DNA from: an uncultured Porphyromonadaceae bacterium
GTDB lineage: Bacteria; Bacteroidota; Bacteroidia; Bacteroidales; Muribaculaceae
DNA: 31,827 bases
Assembly: GCA_900540625.1 (NCBI GenBank)
Contig: UQGP01000028.1
Coordinates: 1 to 31,827, forward strand
Direction of reading: 5' to 3'
Shown here: positions 16,906 through 24,913 of the stretch, piece after piece
Position numbering within the stretch: the first letter of the stretch is position 1
How the letters are laid out: every line of letters starts with the position of its first letter
Made by a program: the position numbers and the translations under genes
Notes under the pieces: model-generated
The model's input: the letters and a program-made list of their open reading frames with translations, nothing else
Databases searched by the model: none
What the model was told of the DNA's origin: nothing

Positions 16906-18701
16906 GCACGTCCGAATTAAAACCGAATATGAAAATAGCCGACCGCTACATACTCAAGGAAAACAAGGGTAGCGGCAGTTTCGGCGAAGTTTGGAGAGCC
17001 GAAGACAGCGAATTGGGCATAGATGTGGCCATAAAGTTGTATATCTCGCTGGACCAGAGCGGACAAAGCGAGTTTAAGGACGAGTACAAGGTCGCCTATG
17101 GCCTCAGTCACGAAAATCTGCTGACGGCGCAGTATTACGGCGTTTGGGAACATCGTCCCTACCTGATTATGAAGTATTGTGAAAACGGCAATGCCTCCGC
17201 TTTGGCCGGCAATGCCGACGAGGCCACGATATGGCGCTTTATACACGATGTGTCGGCCGGCCTCCGCTATTTGCACGCACAGGAACCGCCGATAGTGCAT
17301 CAGGATATCAAGCCCGAGAACATATTGCGTGACGACCGGGGACGCTTCCTGATTACGGACTTTGGTATCAGCCGCAAGATGCGCAACACCATGCGCAAGC
17401 AGTCGCAGCGCGTCCGTTCGTCCGGGGCGATACCTTACATGGGGCCCGAACGTTTTGCCGCCAATCCGGTTACGGTCAACGCCAGCGATATTTGGTCTCT
17501 TGGAGTGTCCGCCTACGAGTTGGCTATGGGTGACCTCCCGTTTATGGGACAGGGCGGCGCGATGCTCAAAGCCGGCGCCGAATTGCCTAATATAGATACC
17601 GAAAAATTTTCCAAGGACTTGAACGATGTCATACGTGCTTGTCTGGCCAAAGAGCCGTGGGATCGTCCCTCAGCCGAACGTCTCGAAAAGTATACGGCTG
17701 CGCGTCTGGCCGGAGATATGACGCCTTGGGAGACGCCGTCCGAGCAACCCCAATCGATGGTGCGCACGGACAACGAAAAGACCATACGCGAAGGCGGCGA
17801 TATAGGCGCCACCATACCTGCCGGCACCGTGCCGCAGCACAAGACTCCGTCTGCCAAGGAAGTCGTAGAAAGCGAGATGAAAATTGGCAAATACAAGAAA
17901 TTAATGATAGTGAGCATTATAGCTGCCGTTATCGTCATTGCCGTGGGTGCCGGAGCTGCGTGGTACTTCATATTCAAGGACGACAAAAAGGCCAAGGTGG
18001 CGGACGAAGAAGCCGCTCCGGTGGTCGAGCTCTTTGACAAACTGGTTGCCTCGGCGTCGCATGATATTGCCGTGGCCACCAATGACGAGTACGAGCCGTT
18101 GTTGTCGGCTGCCTCGCGAATAGACTCGCTGGGTATGCTCATCGAGGACAACCCGTTTATGGATGACTCGATGCCGGCTGTCGAAAAACTCGTGACGGCG
18201 TACAATGACAAGGCCGAGCCGGCTATAGACGCATGGCTGCGAGCTGCAAACTCCCAGTACGAAGTAGCCGAAGACCTTCCGGCCGCCATCGAATACTACA
18301 ATATCGCTGCCTCCCTGCACTTGCGCGTGCCCGATTGCATCACCGTTTCGGGCGAAACGACCAATCGCGTCTATGAGGCGGTCAGCGCCTTGGAGCGCAC
18401 CACGCAATGCCCTGCAGTATATATGGCCGTGACCAAGTGCGGCTTGTCTGCCGACGGACGTTCTGTCGAAGTCGAGTATAACGGACTGACCACACGCACG
18501 ATAGATAACGTCGCCATACACTATGTATTGTATGACCGTACATCCGGGGACGTGTCACAGCCGTTGGACCAAGGCGATGCAACCGTATCCATCGAGCCCG
18601 GCACGGGGCATAAACTCGTGATAGACGTACCCGAAGGGACCGAGGCTACGGCCATATCGTTGAGCGCCGGTGGAAAAGTTTTCTACAATACCAAGCCCTG
18701 A
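16902..18701 (+). CDS. Transmembrane Hanks-type Ser/Thr kinase with HQD catalytic loop and extracytoplasmic domain
   Basis: A 599-residue protein. Kinase domain, about residues 15-265: glycine loop GSGSFG 23-28, K45, catalytic loop HQDIKPEN with D135 and N140 (Q134 replaces the usual Arg), DFG at 153-155 and GPE at 181-183. A juxtamembrane Thr/Ser-containing linker (270-330) follows, then a transmembrane helix at about 334-357. The ~240-residue extracytoplasmic part begins alpha-helical (about 370-480) and ends in a beta-rich module (about 500-599). It contains no PASTA repeats. Being coupled by ATGA overlap to the phosphatase, the pair probably acts on common substrates. The outer domain is a plausible sensor; its ligand is unknown. 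Confidence 0.9.
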   Translation: MSTSELKPNMKIADRYILKENKGSGSFGEVWRAEDSELGIDVAIKLYISLDQSGQSEFKDEYKVAYGLSHENLLTAQYYGVWEHRPYLIMKYCENGNASALAGNADEATIWRFIHDVSAGLRYLHAQEPPIVHQDIKPENILRDDRGRFLITDFGISRKMRNTMRKQSQRVRSSGAIPYMGPERFAANPVTVNASDIWSLGVSAYELAMGDLPFMGQGGAMLKAGAELPNIDTEKFSKDLNDVIRACLAKEPWDRPSAERLEKYTAARLAGDMTPWETPSEQPQSMVRTDNEKTIREGGDIGATIPAGTVPQHKTPSAKEVVESEMKIGKYKKLMIVSIIAAVIVIAVGAGAAWYFIFKDDKKAKVADEEAAPVVELFDKLVASASHDIAVATNDEYEPLLSAASRIDSLGMLIEDNPFMDDSMPAVEKLVTAYNDKAEPAIDAWLRAANSQYEVAEDLPAAIEYYNIAASLHLRVPDCITVSGETTNRVYEAVSALERTTQCPAVYMAVTKCGLSADGRSVEVEYNGLTTRTIDNVAIHYVLYDRTSGDVSQPLDQGDATVSIEPGTGHKLVIDVPEGTEATAISLSAGGKVFYNTKP

Positions 18702-18714
18702 ATACTGCAATTAG

Positions 18715-18723
18715 CCCCCCCCC
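18715..18723 (+). repeat. C9 homopolymer in the leader of the secreted repeat protein
   Basis: Nine consecutive C residues lie between the kinase 2 stop and the ATG at 18759, 35 bases upstream of that start. Tracts of this length can slip during replication. Confidence 0.8.
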
Positions 18724-18758
18724 TAAGACAATAATTTTCACTTCATATAAGACATAAA

Positions 18759-20696
18759 ATGAAAAGACTAACAACTCTACTCCTCGCGGTACTTATGTGC
18801 GTGGGCGGCGCCGTGGCCGGCGTCAACCGCACCCTCATCGCCGCTCAGTCGCTGCTGACCACGGCCTCGACCGTACAGCAGTACCAAAATGCTAAAAAGA
18901 AATTCCAGGCAGCCAAAAGCGACCCCGGATATGTGGCATCCGAGCACGACCGCAGTATTAATGCCGGTATCAGCAAGTGCAACAGCGCCATCGCGGCTGC
19001 GTCCAAGAATGACAGCAGCTCGAACAAGCCCCGTACCTCCACGCGCCCTTCCGGGACAAGCGGCAAGCGCAACAACACCGCGACGACCTCGTCCGTAAAT
19101 GTGGAAATTATCGGATTGATTATCGCAAATCTCGATGACAACAACGATATTATAGGCGATGTCAACGGTCCGCTGTATGTCGATGACCTCAATAAACTAT
19201 ATATTGCGTGCAGCGTCACTCCGCTCAATAAGACGGTGACCAAGACATTGCGTGTCAAGCTCATCAAACCCGACGGCAGCGTTTTTCGCGAAATGGGCAA
19301 GACCGCGCCGGCCGGATACTCGAGCGAAGAAAAAGTGACGATAAGCTCGGGCGAGAGCAGCTTCCTGCCCGACCGTATATACGGGCGCGGACGTGCCAAC
19401 GAATTCCCCGCCGGTACGTACACCTACGAAGCGTATATAGATGGCCGCAAGGTATACACCACAACCTTTGACATCGAGCGCGGTAGTGCCGGAGCCGGAG
19501 GCGGCACAACGACCGAGACGACCACGCGTCCGAGTGCTTCCGGAGCGTCCGCTTCGATTTTGGAATCCCGTATAGGCGTGACCGAGCAAGACGGTCAGCG
19601 TTGCTTCGCTGTTTCGCTCGATTTCAGTGTAGATAATTCTAAGGGCAAGACAATCAAGGCTTACGCCATAGTAAAAGACGGCGATACATACTATCGTTAC
19701 AATGACAAAATTGTCGGTACGGTAGACGAAAGCACTCCTCAATACGAGAGTACTAAGTTTACGAACGTAAACCTGTATATTCCGCTGAATCAATTGGGCA
19801 AATTCCGCAATGATGTGGTCAATGTCGAGGTGTCCATCGATGATGCTGACGGCAACACCTTGGCTAAGAAGAATATTGCATACGCTTTCAACGGACAGCG
19901 CGCCGGATTTATCGATTTTGTGAATTTTACGGACAATGTCGAGCATGACGGCGAGACCTGCCTCAAGGCCGATATCGGATATACGGTGCAAAACTGCAAG
20001 GACCGTAAGGTCAACTGCTATATCTTTGCGTTGGATGACAGCGGAAGCTTTGCCAAATTCGACGGCTCGCCTGTTGCCGACCTTGAAATGACAAGCGTAG
20101 ATTACGAAATTAACACCGTTACGAGTACCGAACTGTACATTCCGCACAGCAAGCTGCGCGGAGCCGGGCTGATGGGCCGTACGGTACAATTCCGCGTCAT
20201 TGTCGACGATGACGAAACTCGCGAAGATATCGTCTCCGATGTATATAGCTGCAATGTCGGCGGCTCATCGAGCGGGTCGTCCGCCGGTTCGATGTATGAC
20301 AACGGCGGTTCGGCGTCTTCCAATGCGCCCTCCGCCGTCATCAAGAGCGTGCATTTGAAGCAGAATACCACGGCGCAGGGTAAGGATAGCGCCGTTGCAA
20401 CCATAGACTTTGACGTCGAGAATTGTCAAGGCAAGCGCATCGGTCTCTTTGTCTGGATTTACGACGAAGACGGCAACAACCCCAAGCGTGCCACCGATCC
20501 CGAGTCCGGGATGCTGTACGGGCGCACCGCCGAGCCGCAGAGCAATAGTGTGGCCTATAATGACGCCGAAATATACATTCCGACGGCGGACCTTCGTCCT
20601 TATCGCGGACGCACAATGACGCTGTGTGTCGAAATTGATGACCGCGGATCCGGCGAAACCATACTAAAAGAAAACTACACCTTTACCGTCGAATAA
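18759..20696 (+). CDS. Secreted protein with N-terminal helical region and three related beta-rich repeats
   Basis: A 645-residue exported protein with a signal peptide at about 1-20 (MKRLTTLLLA ... GAVA). Residues 21-85 are helical and TPR-like. A Ser/Thr-rich linker leads to a beta domain at about 115-241. Three mutually similar Ig-like modules follow at about 265-378, 383-500 and 525-645, separated by G/S/T-rich linkers. Each repeat carries a hallmark YIP motif (Y340, Y460, Y606) followed about 15-20 residues later by an acidic V-x-V/I-DD strand, and two of the three have N-C/S-K/Q-x-(R/K) near their first third. No enzyme motif was seen. Position at the end of the phospho-signalling locus suggests it is a periplasmic or surface partner of the FHA-protease or kinase 2 outer domain. 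The function is not recognised. Confidence 0.8.
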   Translation: MKRLTTLLLAVLMCVGGAVAGVNRTLIAAQSLLTTASTVQQYQNAKKKFQAAKSDPGYVASEHDRSINAGISKCNSAIAAASKNDSSSNKPRTSTRPSGTSGKRNNTATTSSVNVEIIGLIIANLDDNNDIIGDVNGPLYVDDLNKLYIACSVTPLNKTVTKTLRVKLIKPDGSVFREMGKTAPAGYSSEEKVTISSGESSFLPDRIYGRGRANEFPAGTYTYEAYIDGRKVYTTTFDIERGSAGAGGGTTTETTTRPSASGASASILESRIGVTEQDGQRCFAVSLDFSVDNSKGKTIKAYAIVKDGDTYYRYNDKIVGTVDESTPQYESTKFTNVNLYIPLNQLGKFRNDVVNVEVSIDDADGNTLAKKNIAYAFNGQRAGFIDFVNFTDNVEHDGETCLKADIGYTVQNCKDRKVNCYIFALDDSGSFAKFDGSPVADLEMTSVDYEINTVTSTELYIPHSKLRGAGLMGRTVQFRVIVDDDETREDIVSDVYSCNVGGSSSGSSAGSMYDNGGSASSNAPSAVIKSVHLKQNTTAQGKDSAVATIDFDVENCQGKRIGLFVWIYDEDGNNPKRATDPESGMLYGRTAEPQSNSVAYNDAEIYIPTADLRPYRGRTMTLCVEIDDRGSGETILKENYTFTVE

Positions 20697-20704
20697 AGCT
20701 AAGG

Positions 20705-20775
20705 CCCTGCACAGGTGCACAGAACAAGGATGGAGGTCCGAAATGTCGCTTGTGCAGGGGAACCCTCTTAGGGTT
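20705..20775 (+). terminator. Two consecutive hairpins after the signalling operon
   Basis: CCCTGCACA (20705-20713) pairs with TGTGCAGGG (20751-20759) around a 37-base loop, and AACCCT/AGGGTT (20761-20775) forms a second stem with a 3-base loop. There is no strong U-run. Together they probably form the 3' end structure of the signalling transcript. Confidence 0.45.
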
Positions 20776-20866
20776 GGGTGTATCAAAAAATGGTACAAGC
20801 GAATTAATTAACGTTATTTAACTGAATTTTTTCGCAAAAAAGCATTTACGTTTAAGATTTATAGTG

Positions 20867-20874
20867 TACCTTTG
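20867..20874 (+). promoter_or_regulatory. -7 element of an orphan + strand transcript
   Basis: TACCTTTG followed by CATCGG is a full TAnnTTTG match in an AT-rich stretch. A TTTACG lies about 18 bases upstream in the -33 region. No ATG-started gene follows on this strand before a terminator. Confidence 0.6.
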
Positions 20875-20880
20875 CATCGG

Positions 20881-21018
20881 ATAAGAACATCCACAAGTGA
20901 TTGATAATTTGTTTGAGTTAAAAGAAATTCGAAGGTCCTTAAATCCAAAAAACCACGACTTGTAACGCATTTTCAAGTATTGCATAGCCATCAGTTGTTG
21001 AAACTGGTGGCTTTTGCT
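20881..21018 (+). ncRNA. Candidate small RNA of about 138 nt
   Basis: The segment is framed by the -7 element at 20867-20874 and a terminator hairpin at 20986-21012 followed by TTTTGCTATTTT. It contains no ATG-started reading frame. ACAAGT (near 20893) and ACTTGT (near 20957) could pair to enclose an internal domain. The next + strand gene is more than 4 kb away and the nearest downstream gene is convergent, so it is not a leader. The family is not recognised; comparison with Bacteroidales RNA motifs would be needed to name it. Confidence 0.5.
20986..21018 (+). terminator. Intrinsic terminator of the candidate small RNA
   Basis: AGCCATCAGTT (20986-20996) pairs with AACTGGTGGCT (21002-21012), with one G-T wobble and a 5-base loop, and is followed by a T-rich tail. 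Confidence 0.7.
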
Positions 21019-21023
21019 ATTTT

Positions 21024-21095
21024 ATGGGAATGATGGGAGTAATAGGAATGATGGGAGAGATGAGGGTGATGGGAATGGTGGAAATGATGGGAGTA
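21024..21095 (+). repeat. 9-bp microsatellite, eight degenerate units
   Basis: The purine-rich unit ATGGGAATG is repeated about eight times with variants (ATGGGAGTA, ATAGGAATG, ATGGGAGAG, ATGAGGGTG and others). It lies in the gap beyond the 3' end of the glycosyltransferase gene. Bases 21096-21186 hold nothing I can identify. Confidence 0.75.
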
Positions 21096-21186
21096 ATGAC
21101 ATTCCTCTTATTGAACTTGTTTTGCTGAGTGCGCCTATGGCTCTCAATACCGTCTGATGACTCCGGGATTGATGGTGCCGTGGTGG

Positions 21187-22074
21187 CTATCGCAGGCGGT
21201 CGCGTAGTCGCATGAGCAGGCCGAGCGGGAGAAGCGGCAGGGCGGCGCCGCCGATTTGGCGAAGACGAGAGGATAGGGGACCGCGCGCAAAGCGCCAGAA
21301 ATTGATGGCGGCTTTGATGTGCTGTGCCGTTGAGACGATTGGCCGATGAGCTATTTCGGAGTAGAAAAGCGCGGAAGCCTTGGGTGAGTGTGCGCGCTGA
21401 CGCACTATGGAGGCGGTAAGGCCGTCGCCCAAGTATTCGCAGACATATATCGGATGGCAATAATATCGGACGCGGAGGCCGCGATCGGCGATGCGGAACC
21501 ATATAAGTGCCTCGGGGCAGAATTTCTCGCCTTCATATACCGGGAATGGCAGCGAGCGCAGCACGTCCGTGCGCCATATCTCGGCCATATCGCCCGAAAT
21601 GCCGTATTTCAGTGTCAGCTCGGTCGGCAGACATTCGAGGTCATCGAAGGATTTAGGCGAGCCTATGCGCGTGCCGTCAAGGTGTATACGCGTGCCGCTG
21701 ATTCCGCCAATCTCCGGGTCGGAAGCGGCGCGGTCGGTGCAAGCCACTGCCCATTCGACGGCATTTTCAAGCAGATGATCGTCGCTGTCGACAATGAAGA
21801 ACCACGGTGTGCGCGCTTCGGTGACGCCCCTATTGATGGCGGCGTGTTTTCCGTGGTTTTGTGCCATTCGGAAGTAGCGCATATTGATGCGTGATTCGGC
21901 GGCCCAACTGTTGAGTAGCGCCTCGGTATCGTCTGTCGAGCAATCGTCCACGACTATCCATTCAAAGTCCCGGCAAGTCTGAGCCACAAGGCTTTCGTAT
22001 AGTCGCGGGAGTATATATGCGCGATTATACGTGGGCGTGAATATGGTGATGCGAGGGGCTTGGCCGTCGGTCAT
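21187..22074 (-). CDS. Glycosyltransferase family 2
   Basis: A 295-residue GT-A fold enzyme that moves a sugar from a nucleotide donor. The N-terminus has ITIFTPTYNRAYILPRLYESL and VVDDCSTDDT (D43, D44), and the metal-binding DSD is at 96-98, in a family-2 pattern. The upstream extension to 22209 is rejected because it overlaps the preceding gene deeply and the family start is MTDGQAPRITIFTPTYNR. The ATG at 22074 overlaps the DUF2461 stop as ATGA, so the two are translationally coupled. The basic C-terminus with a hydrophobic patch may associate with the membrane. The acceptor is unknown, and no other glycan genes are adjacent. Confidence 0.9.
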   Translation of the reverse strand: MTDGQAPRITIFTPTYNRAYILPRLYESLVAQTCRDFEWIVVDDCSTDDTEALLNSWAAESRINMRYFRMAQNHGKHAAINRGVTEARTPWFFIVDSDDHLLENAVEWAVACTDRAASDPEIGGISGTRIHLDGTRIGSPKSFDDLECLPTELTLKYGISGDMAEIWRTDVLRSLPFPVYEGEKFCPEALIWFRIADRGLRVRYYCHPIYVCEYLGDGLTASIVRQRAHSPKASALFYSEIAHRPIVSTAQHIKAAINFWRFARGPLSSRLRQIGGAALPLLPLGLLMRLRDRLR

Positions 22075-22751
22075 AGGGCGTTGTCTTCGTGTATCGAGAA
22101 ATTGAGAAAATCGACCAGCGGCATGAGGGCGCGTATGTATTCGGATGCGGTGTCCACCCATGATGCCGAGGCGAAAGCCTTGCGCGACATCGGCGCAAAG
22201 CGTCCCCATTCGTTCATGCGCAGGTACTCAATCATCGGGTGATCTTTGGGCCACCCCTTAGGTGCAGTTTTCAGGTGTTCGCCCCACCACTGTGGCGTAA
22301 AAGCCGGGTTGGAGTCCAGTGCGGCCGCTATTTCGGTAAATTCGTCGGCATTGGCATCGATGGCCGAGCGCACTTTGCGTTTCTGTGCCGTATCGGGCAT
22401 CCAAAGGCCGCCGTATACGCCTGTGTCAAAGCCGTCGGCTGCAACTTGCAGGTATATACACGCGTCCACGCAGCGTCGCCCGTTGGGAGCTATCAGCGCG
22501 GCTATATGACGTTTGTAGGGCGATTTGTCGGGGCTGAAACGCACATCGCGGTATATGCGATATGTGCAATCCTTGGGGTCGAGGTTGTGCAATTCGGGGC
22601 GAAAGGTGCTCAGGGTGTTTATAAGTTTTTGCAGATCGTCGAGCCATTGGTCGCGGACGGCCTCATACTCGGCGCGATGTGCCTGAAACCATGCTCGGTC
22701 GTTATTGGCGGCCAAGGCGTCTAAAAACTTGAAATAATCTGTGCGTGCCAT
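22071..22751 (-). CDS. DUF2461 domain-containing protein
   Basis: A 226-residue cytoplasmic protein of the DUF2461/TIGR02453 family, whose function is unknown. Recognisable blocks are the N-terminal YFKFLDALAANNDRAWFQAHR, the conserved DCTYRIYRDVRFSPDKSPYK segment and the C-terminal GRFAPMSRK region. Length is normal. Its stop overlaps the glycosyltransferase start by 4 bases, so they share a transcript. The family has no known biochemical activity and the pairing with a GT2 does not by itself reveal one. Confidence 0.88.
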   Translation of the reverse strand: MARTDYFKFLDALAANNDRAWFQAHRAEYEAVRDQWLDDLQKLINTLSTFRPELHNLDPKDCTYRIYRDVRFSPDKSPYKRHIAALIAPNGRRCVDACIYLQVAADGFDTGVYGGLWMPDTAQKRKVRSAIDANADEFTEIAAALDSNPAFTPQWWGEHLKTAPKGWPKDHPMIEYLRMNEWGRFAPMSRKAFASASWVDTASEYIRALMPLVDFLNFSIHEDNAL

Positions 22752-22901
22752 GTGCGGTGTATATGCTTGTGTGTCATACGTATGCGGGCATAGCTGTATG
22801 CGTATAGCCGTATCGGTGCGGCGAGTGTGTATGCCGATGTCGCCGGTGGTGCGGGCATCGGGTATCTATGCCGCGGCAAGGGGCGGCATCGGGTGCGCCG
22901 C

Positions 22902-23246
22902 TTACTTGCTGTCGGGGATGTCCTCCCACTCGGCATCGACGATTTGTTGCTCAACTGTGTAGCGGGTGTGCTGTTGTTTGTTGTCCGAGGTCTCGGTGGC
23001 GGATATGGTGATATCCTCGAATGCGACGTACTCGCCTTCGTTGGGGTCTATCTTCTTGCTGCGCCGCGATGCAGTGGCGTCTTGTCCGCCGCCATTTTGG
23101 CCGTAAGCGTCATTCGTGCCGCGAAAGGCATCGCGTATGCCCTTGCGTGCGCGGTGTACAAAGAATGCTGTCCGTATCAGAAAGATGAGAAACGGCAGTA
23201 TTATGAATATAAAAAGCAGGAAAAATATAATCCCGAAAAACGACAT
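22902..23246 (-). CDS. DUF4834 small membrane protein
   Basis: A 114-residue protein with a long hydrophobic N-terminal helix (about 3-30, FFGIIFFLLFIFIILPFLIFLI) followed by a short basic stretch and an acidic, Gln-rich cytoplasmic tail with IDPNEGEYVAFEDI and VEQQIVDAEWEDI motifs. It matches the Bacteroidota-specific DUF4834 family, commonly found next to the phosphatidylserine synthase gene as here. Function unknown. Confidence 0.8.
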   Translation of the reverse strand: MSFFGIIFFLLFIFIILPFLIFLIRTAFFVHRARKGIRDAFRGTNDAYGQNGGGQDATASRRSKKIDPNEGEYVAFEDITISATETSDNKQQHTRYTVEQQIVDAEWEDIPDSK

Positions 23247-23342
23247 AATCTAAGAGGTTTGAGAGTGATTTTTGGATGTGTCGGCGTCCGCTCGATGTCG
23301 GCATCCGCCTTTGCGCCGACCGCTGTCGGCTTCCGTGAGCAC

Positions 23343-24080
23343 TTATTGGTCTTTGCGGGCCAGCAGTGAAATCAGTAGGTACAGAATGATGCTCCAGAGC
23401 AGTCCCGAGACACCGTAGATTACGACAAACGCTATTGTGGCGAGAATAATGACGTAACGACGGAAATTTTCGGCCAGTGCAAAGTTCTTGAATTTAAGTG
23501 AGAACATCGGAATGTGTGACACCATTGTTAGGCCGAACAGTACGAAAAGTACAGCCAATGCAACGGGGCCGCCCGGGAGGCATTGATATTGGTCAATCCA
23601 TCCGGCCACGCCTATCCAGAATATTGCGTTGGCCGGTATGGGCAGGCCTCGGAAGGTGGTTTTGCCCACATCGCTGACATTGAAGCGAGCCAGGCGAAGT
23701 GCTCCGAATACCGGAATGGCGAGTGCGGCATAACATAAGGGGCTGTCGGGTGTGTAATGCAGGCAGATGTTTAGCATCATCATGGCCGGTGCGACGCCGA
23801 AGCTTATCAGGTCGCTGAGCGAGTCAAGCTCGGCGCCGATGTTGCTGTAAGCCTTGAGTAGGCGGGCACAAGCTCCGTCACAGAAGTCGAAGACGGCGGC
23901 AGCGCCTATGGCGATTGCGCACCACTGCCACCCGTAGAGACCTGCTATGGGGTCCATGGCCTTGAAGGCAAAGATGATGGCTATACAGCCGCTGAGGAGG
24001 TTGAGGCAGGTGATGCTGTTGGGTATTTGGGCGATGATGCGTTTCATAATCTTGGGTAATGTGGCGGGCCGGGCTGTCAT
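23343..24080 (-). CDS. pssA: CDP-diacylglycerol--serine O-phosphatidyltransferase
   Basis: A 245-residue integral inner-membrane enzyme that joins CDP-diacylglycerol and serine to give phosphatidylserine. The CDP-alcohol phosphatidyltransferase signature is complete: D68-G69-x2-A72-R73-x8-G82-x3-D86-x3-D90. About six to eight hydrophobic helices follow. The ATG at 24080 overlaps the decarboxylase stop (ATGA). An alternative start at 24047 (MKRIIAQIPNSITCLNLLSG) is closer to the usual family start, so the first 11 residues are uncertain. Its product is the substrate of the preceding gene, making a two-step phosphatidylethanolamine operon. Confidence 0.92.
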   Translation of the reverse strand: MTARPATLPKIMKRIIAQIPNSITCLNLLSGCIAIIFAFKAMDPIAGLYGWQWCAIAIGAAAVFDFCDGACARLLKAYSNIGAELDSLSDLISFGVAPAMMMLNICLHYTPDSPLCYAALAIPVFGALRLARFNVSDVGKTTFRGLPIPANAIFWIGVAGWIDQYQCLPGGPVALAVLFVLFGLTMVSHIPMFSLKFKNFALAENFRRYVIILATIAFVVIYGVSGLLWSIILYLLISLLARKDQ

Positions 24081-24781
24081 TTGGTGGATTTGGACGCCAA
24101 TCTCGGGTCGATTTCAGGGCGAAGCATACCCACCTGAGTGACGCCGCCGACGGTCTTGTCGCCGATATTGACGTAGACCTCGGTGCCTATGGGGAGGTAT
24201 AGGTCCACGCGCGATCCAAACTTGATAAATCCCATGTGGTCTTCTATGGACGCCTCGACGCCCGGTCCGGCGTATGTGGCGATACGACGGGCGACGGCGC
24301 CTGCAATTTGGCGCATCAGCACTTCCTGCCCGTCCGGGGTGCGGATAACCACTGTCGAACGCTCGTTCTCTGTGCTCGATTTGGGTAGGTATGCGGCCAG
24401 GAAGCGGCCCTTGTGGTGCTTGGTGTACACCACTTCGCCGTCTACGGGAAACCAATTGGCGTGGACGTTGACGATACTCATGAATACGGATAGCTGGATA
24501 CAGCGGCAGTGCAGGTACTCGTCTTCGTATACTTCCTCGCGTGCCACTACGCGGCCGTCGGCACTGGAGACCACGGCACGCAGCGGGTCGCCGCGAAAAC
24601 GGCGCTTGGGCGACCGGAAGAAGTTGGTAACCAGGGCATACAGGGTGCCCAGTACGGCAGTGAATACTATGGCAAGTGTCAACGGACGTACGCACAGCCA
24701 CAGGGGCACGCATACGGCGGCGCTGAACACAAATAGTGCTATCAGTATATGGACGCCTTCGTGATGTATTTTTACTCGCAT
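24077..24781 (-). CDS. psd: Phosphatidylserine decarboxylase, short (archaeal-type) form
   Basis: A 234-residue enzyme that decarboxylates phosphatidylserine to phosphatidylethanolamine. The proenzyme self-cleaves at G189-S190 within GFIKFGSRVD, leaving a pyruvoyl group on the alpha chain. N-terminal hydrophobic segments (about 10-50) anchor it to the membrane. The MSIVNVHANWFPVDGEV block is characteristic. The start at 24781 (MRVKIHHEG) is preferred over 24823 because the upstream residues are not family-like. It overlaps pssA by 4 bases. Confidence 0.92.
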   Translation of the reverse strand: MRVKIHHEGVHILIALFVFSAAVCVPLWLCVRPLTLAIVFTAVLGTLYALVTNFFRSPKRRFRGDPLRAVVSSADGRVVAREEVYEDEYLHCRCIQLSVFMSIVNVHANWFPVDGEVVYTKHHKGRFLAAYLPKSSTENERSTVVIRTPDGQEVLMRQIAGAVARRIATYAGPGVEASIEDHMGFIKFGSRVDLYLPIGTEVYVNIGDKTVGGVTQVGMLRPEIDPRLASKSTK

Positions 24782-24905
24782 GAGGTTCGGTTGTCTATAA
24801 ATTGTGTGTCGTATGTATGTCACGGCGTTTTTGCGGCAGGTGTCGCGTGGCTGTTGTCGGCCGGAGCGAAGCGTTGCTCACGGTATGTGGCATATATTCA
24901 AGTTG

Positions 24906-24913
24906 CAAATTTA
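24906..24913 (-). promoter_or_regulatory. -7 element for psd-pssA
   Basis: The minus strand reads TAAATTTG followed by CAACTTG, a full TAnnTTTG match, 125 bases upstream of the psd start. Confidence 0.5.

Noticed and set aside
17513..18289. Minus-strand ORF of 258 codons opposite kinase 2
   Set aside because: Ser/Ala-rich shadow frame; kinase 2 is well supported on the plus strand.
19197..20189. Minus-strand ORF of 330 codons opposite the secreted repeat protein
   Set aside because: No motifs; the plus-strand protein has a signal peptide and internal repeats.
11997..20696. Phospho-signalling locus as a type VI secretion regulator or a mobile island
   Set aside because: No tss/tag genes, integrase, transposase, tRNA edge or flanking repeats are visible in the window, so neither assignment is supported.
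13629..20943. The 12-mer AAGGTCCTTAAA present at 13629-13640 and again at 20932-20943
   Set aside because: Only two copies in unlike contexts; chance is not excluded and no function is apparent.
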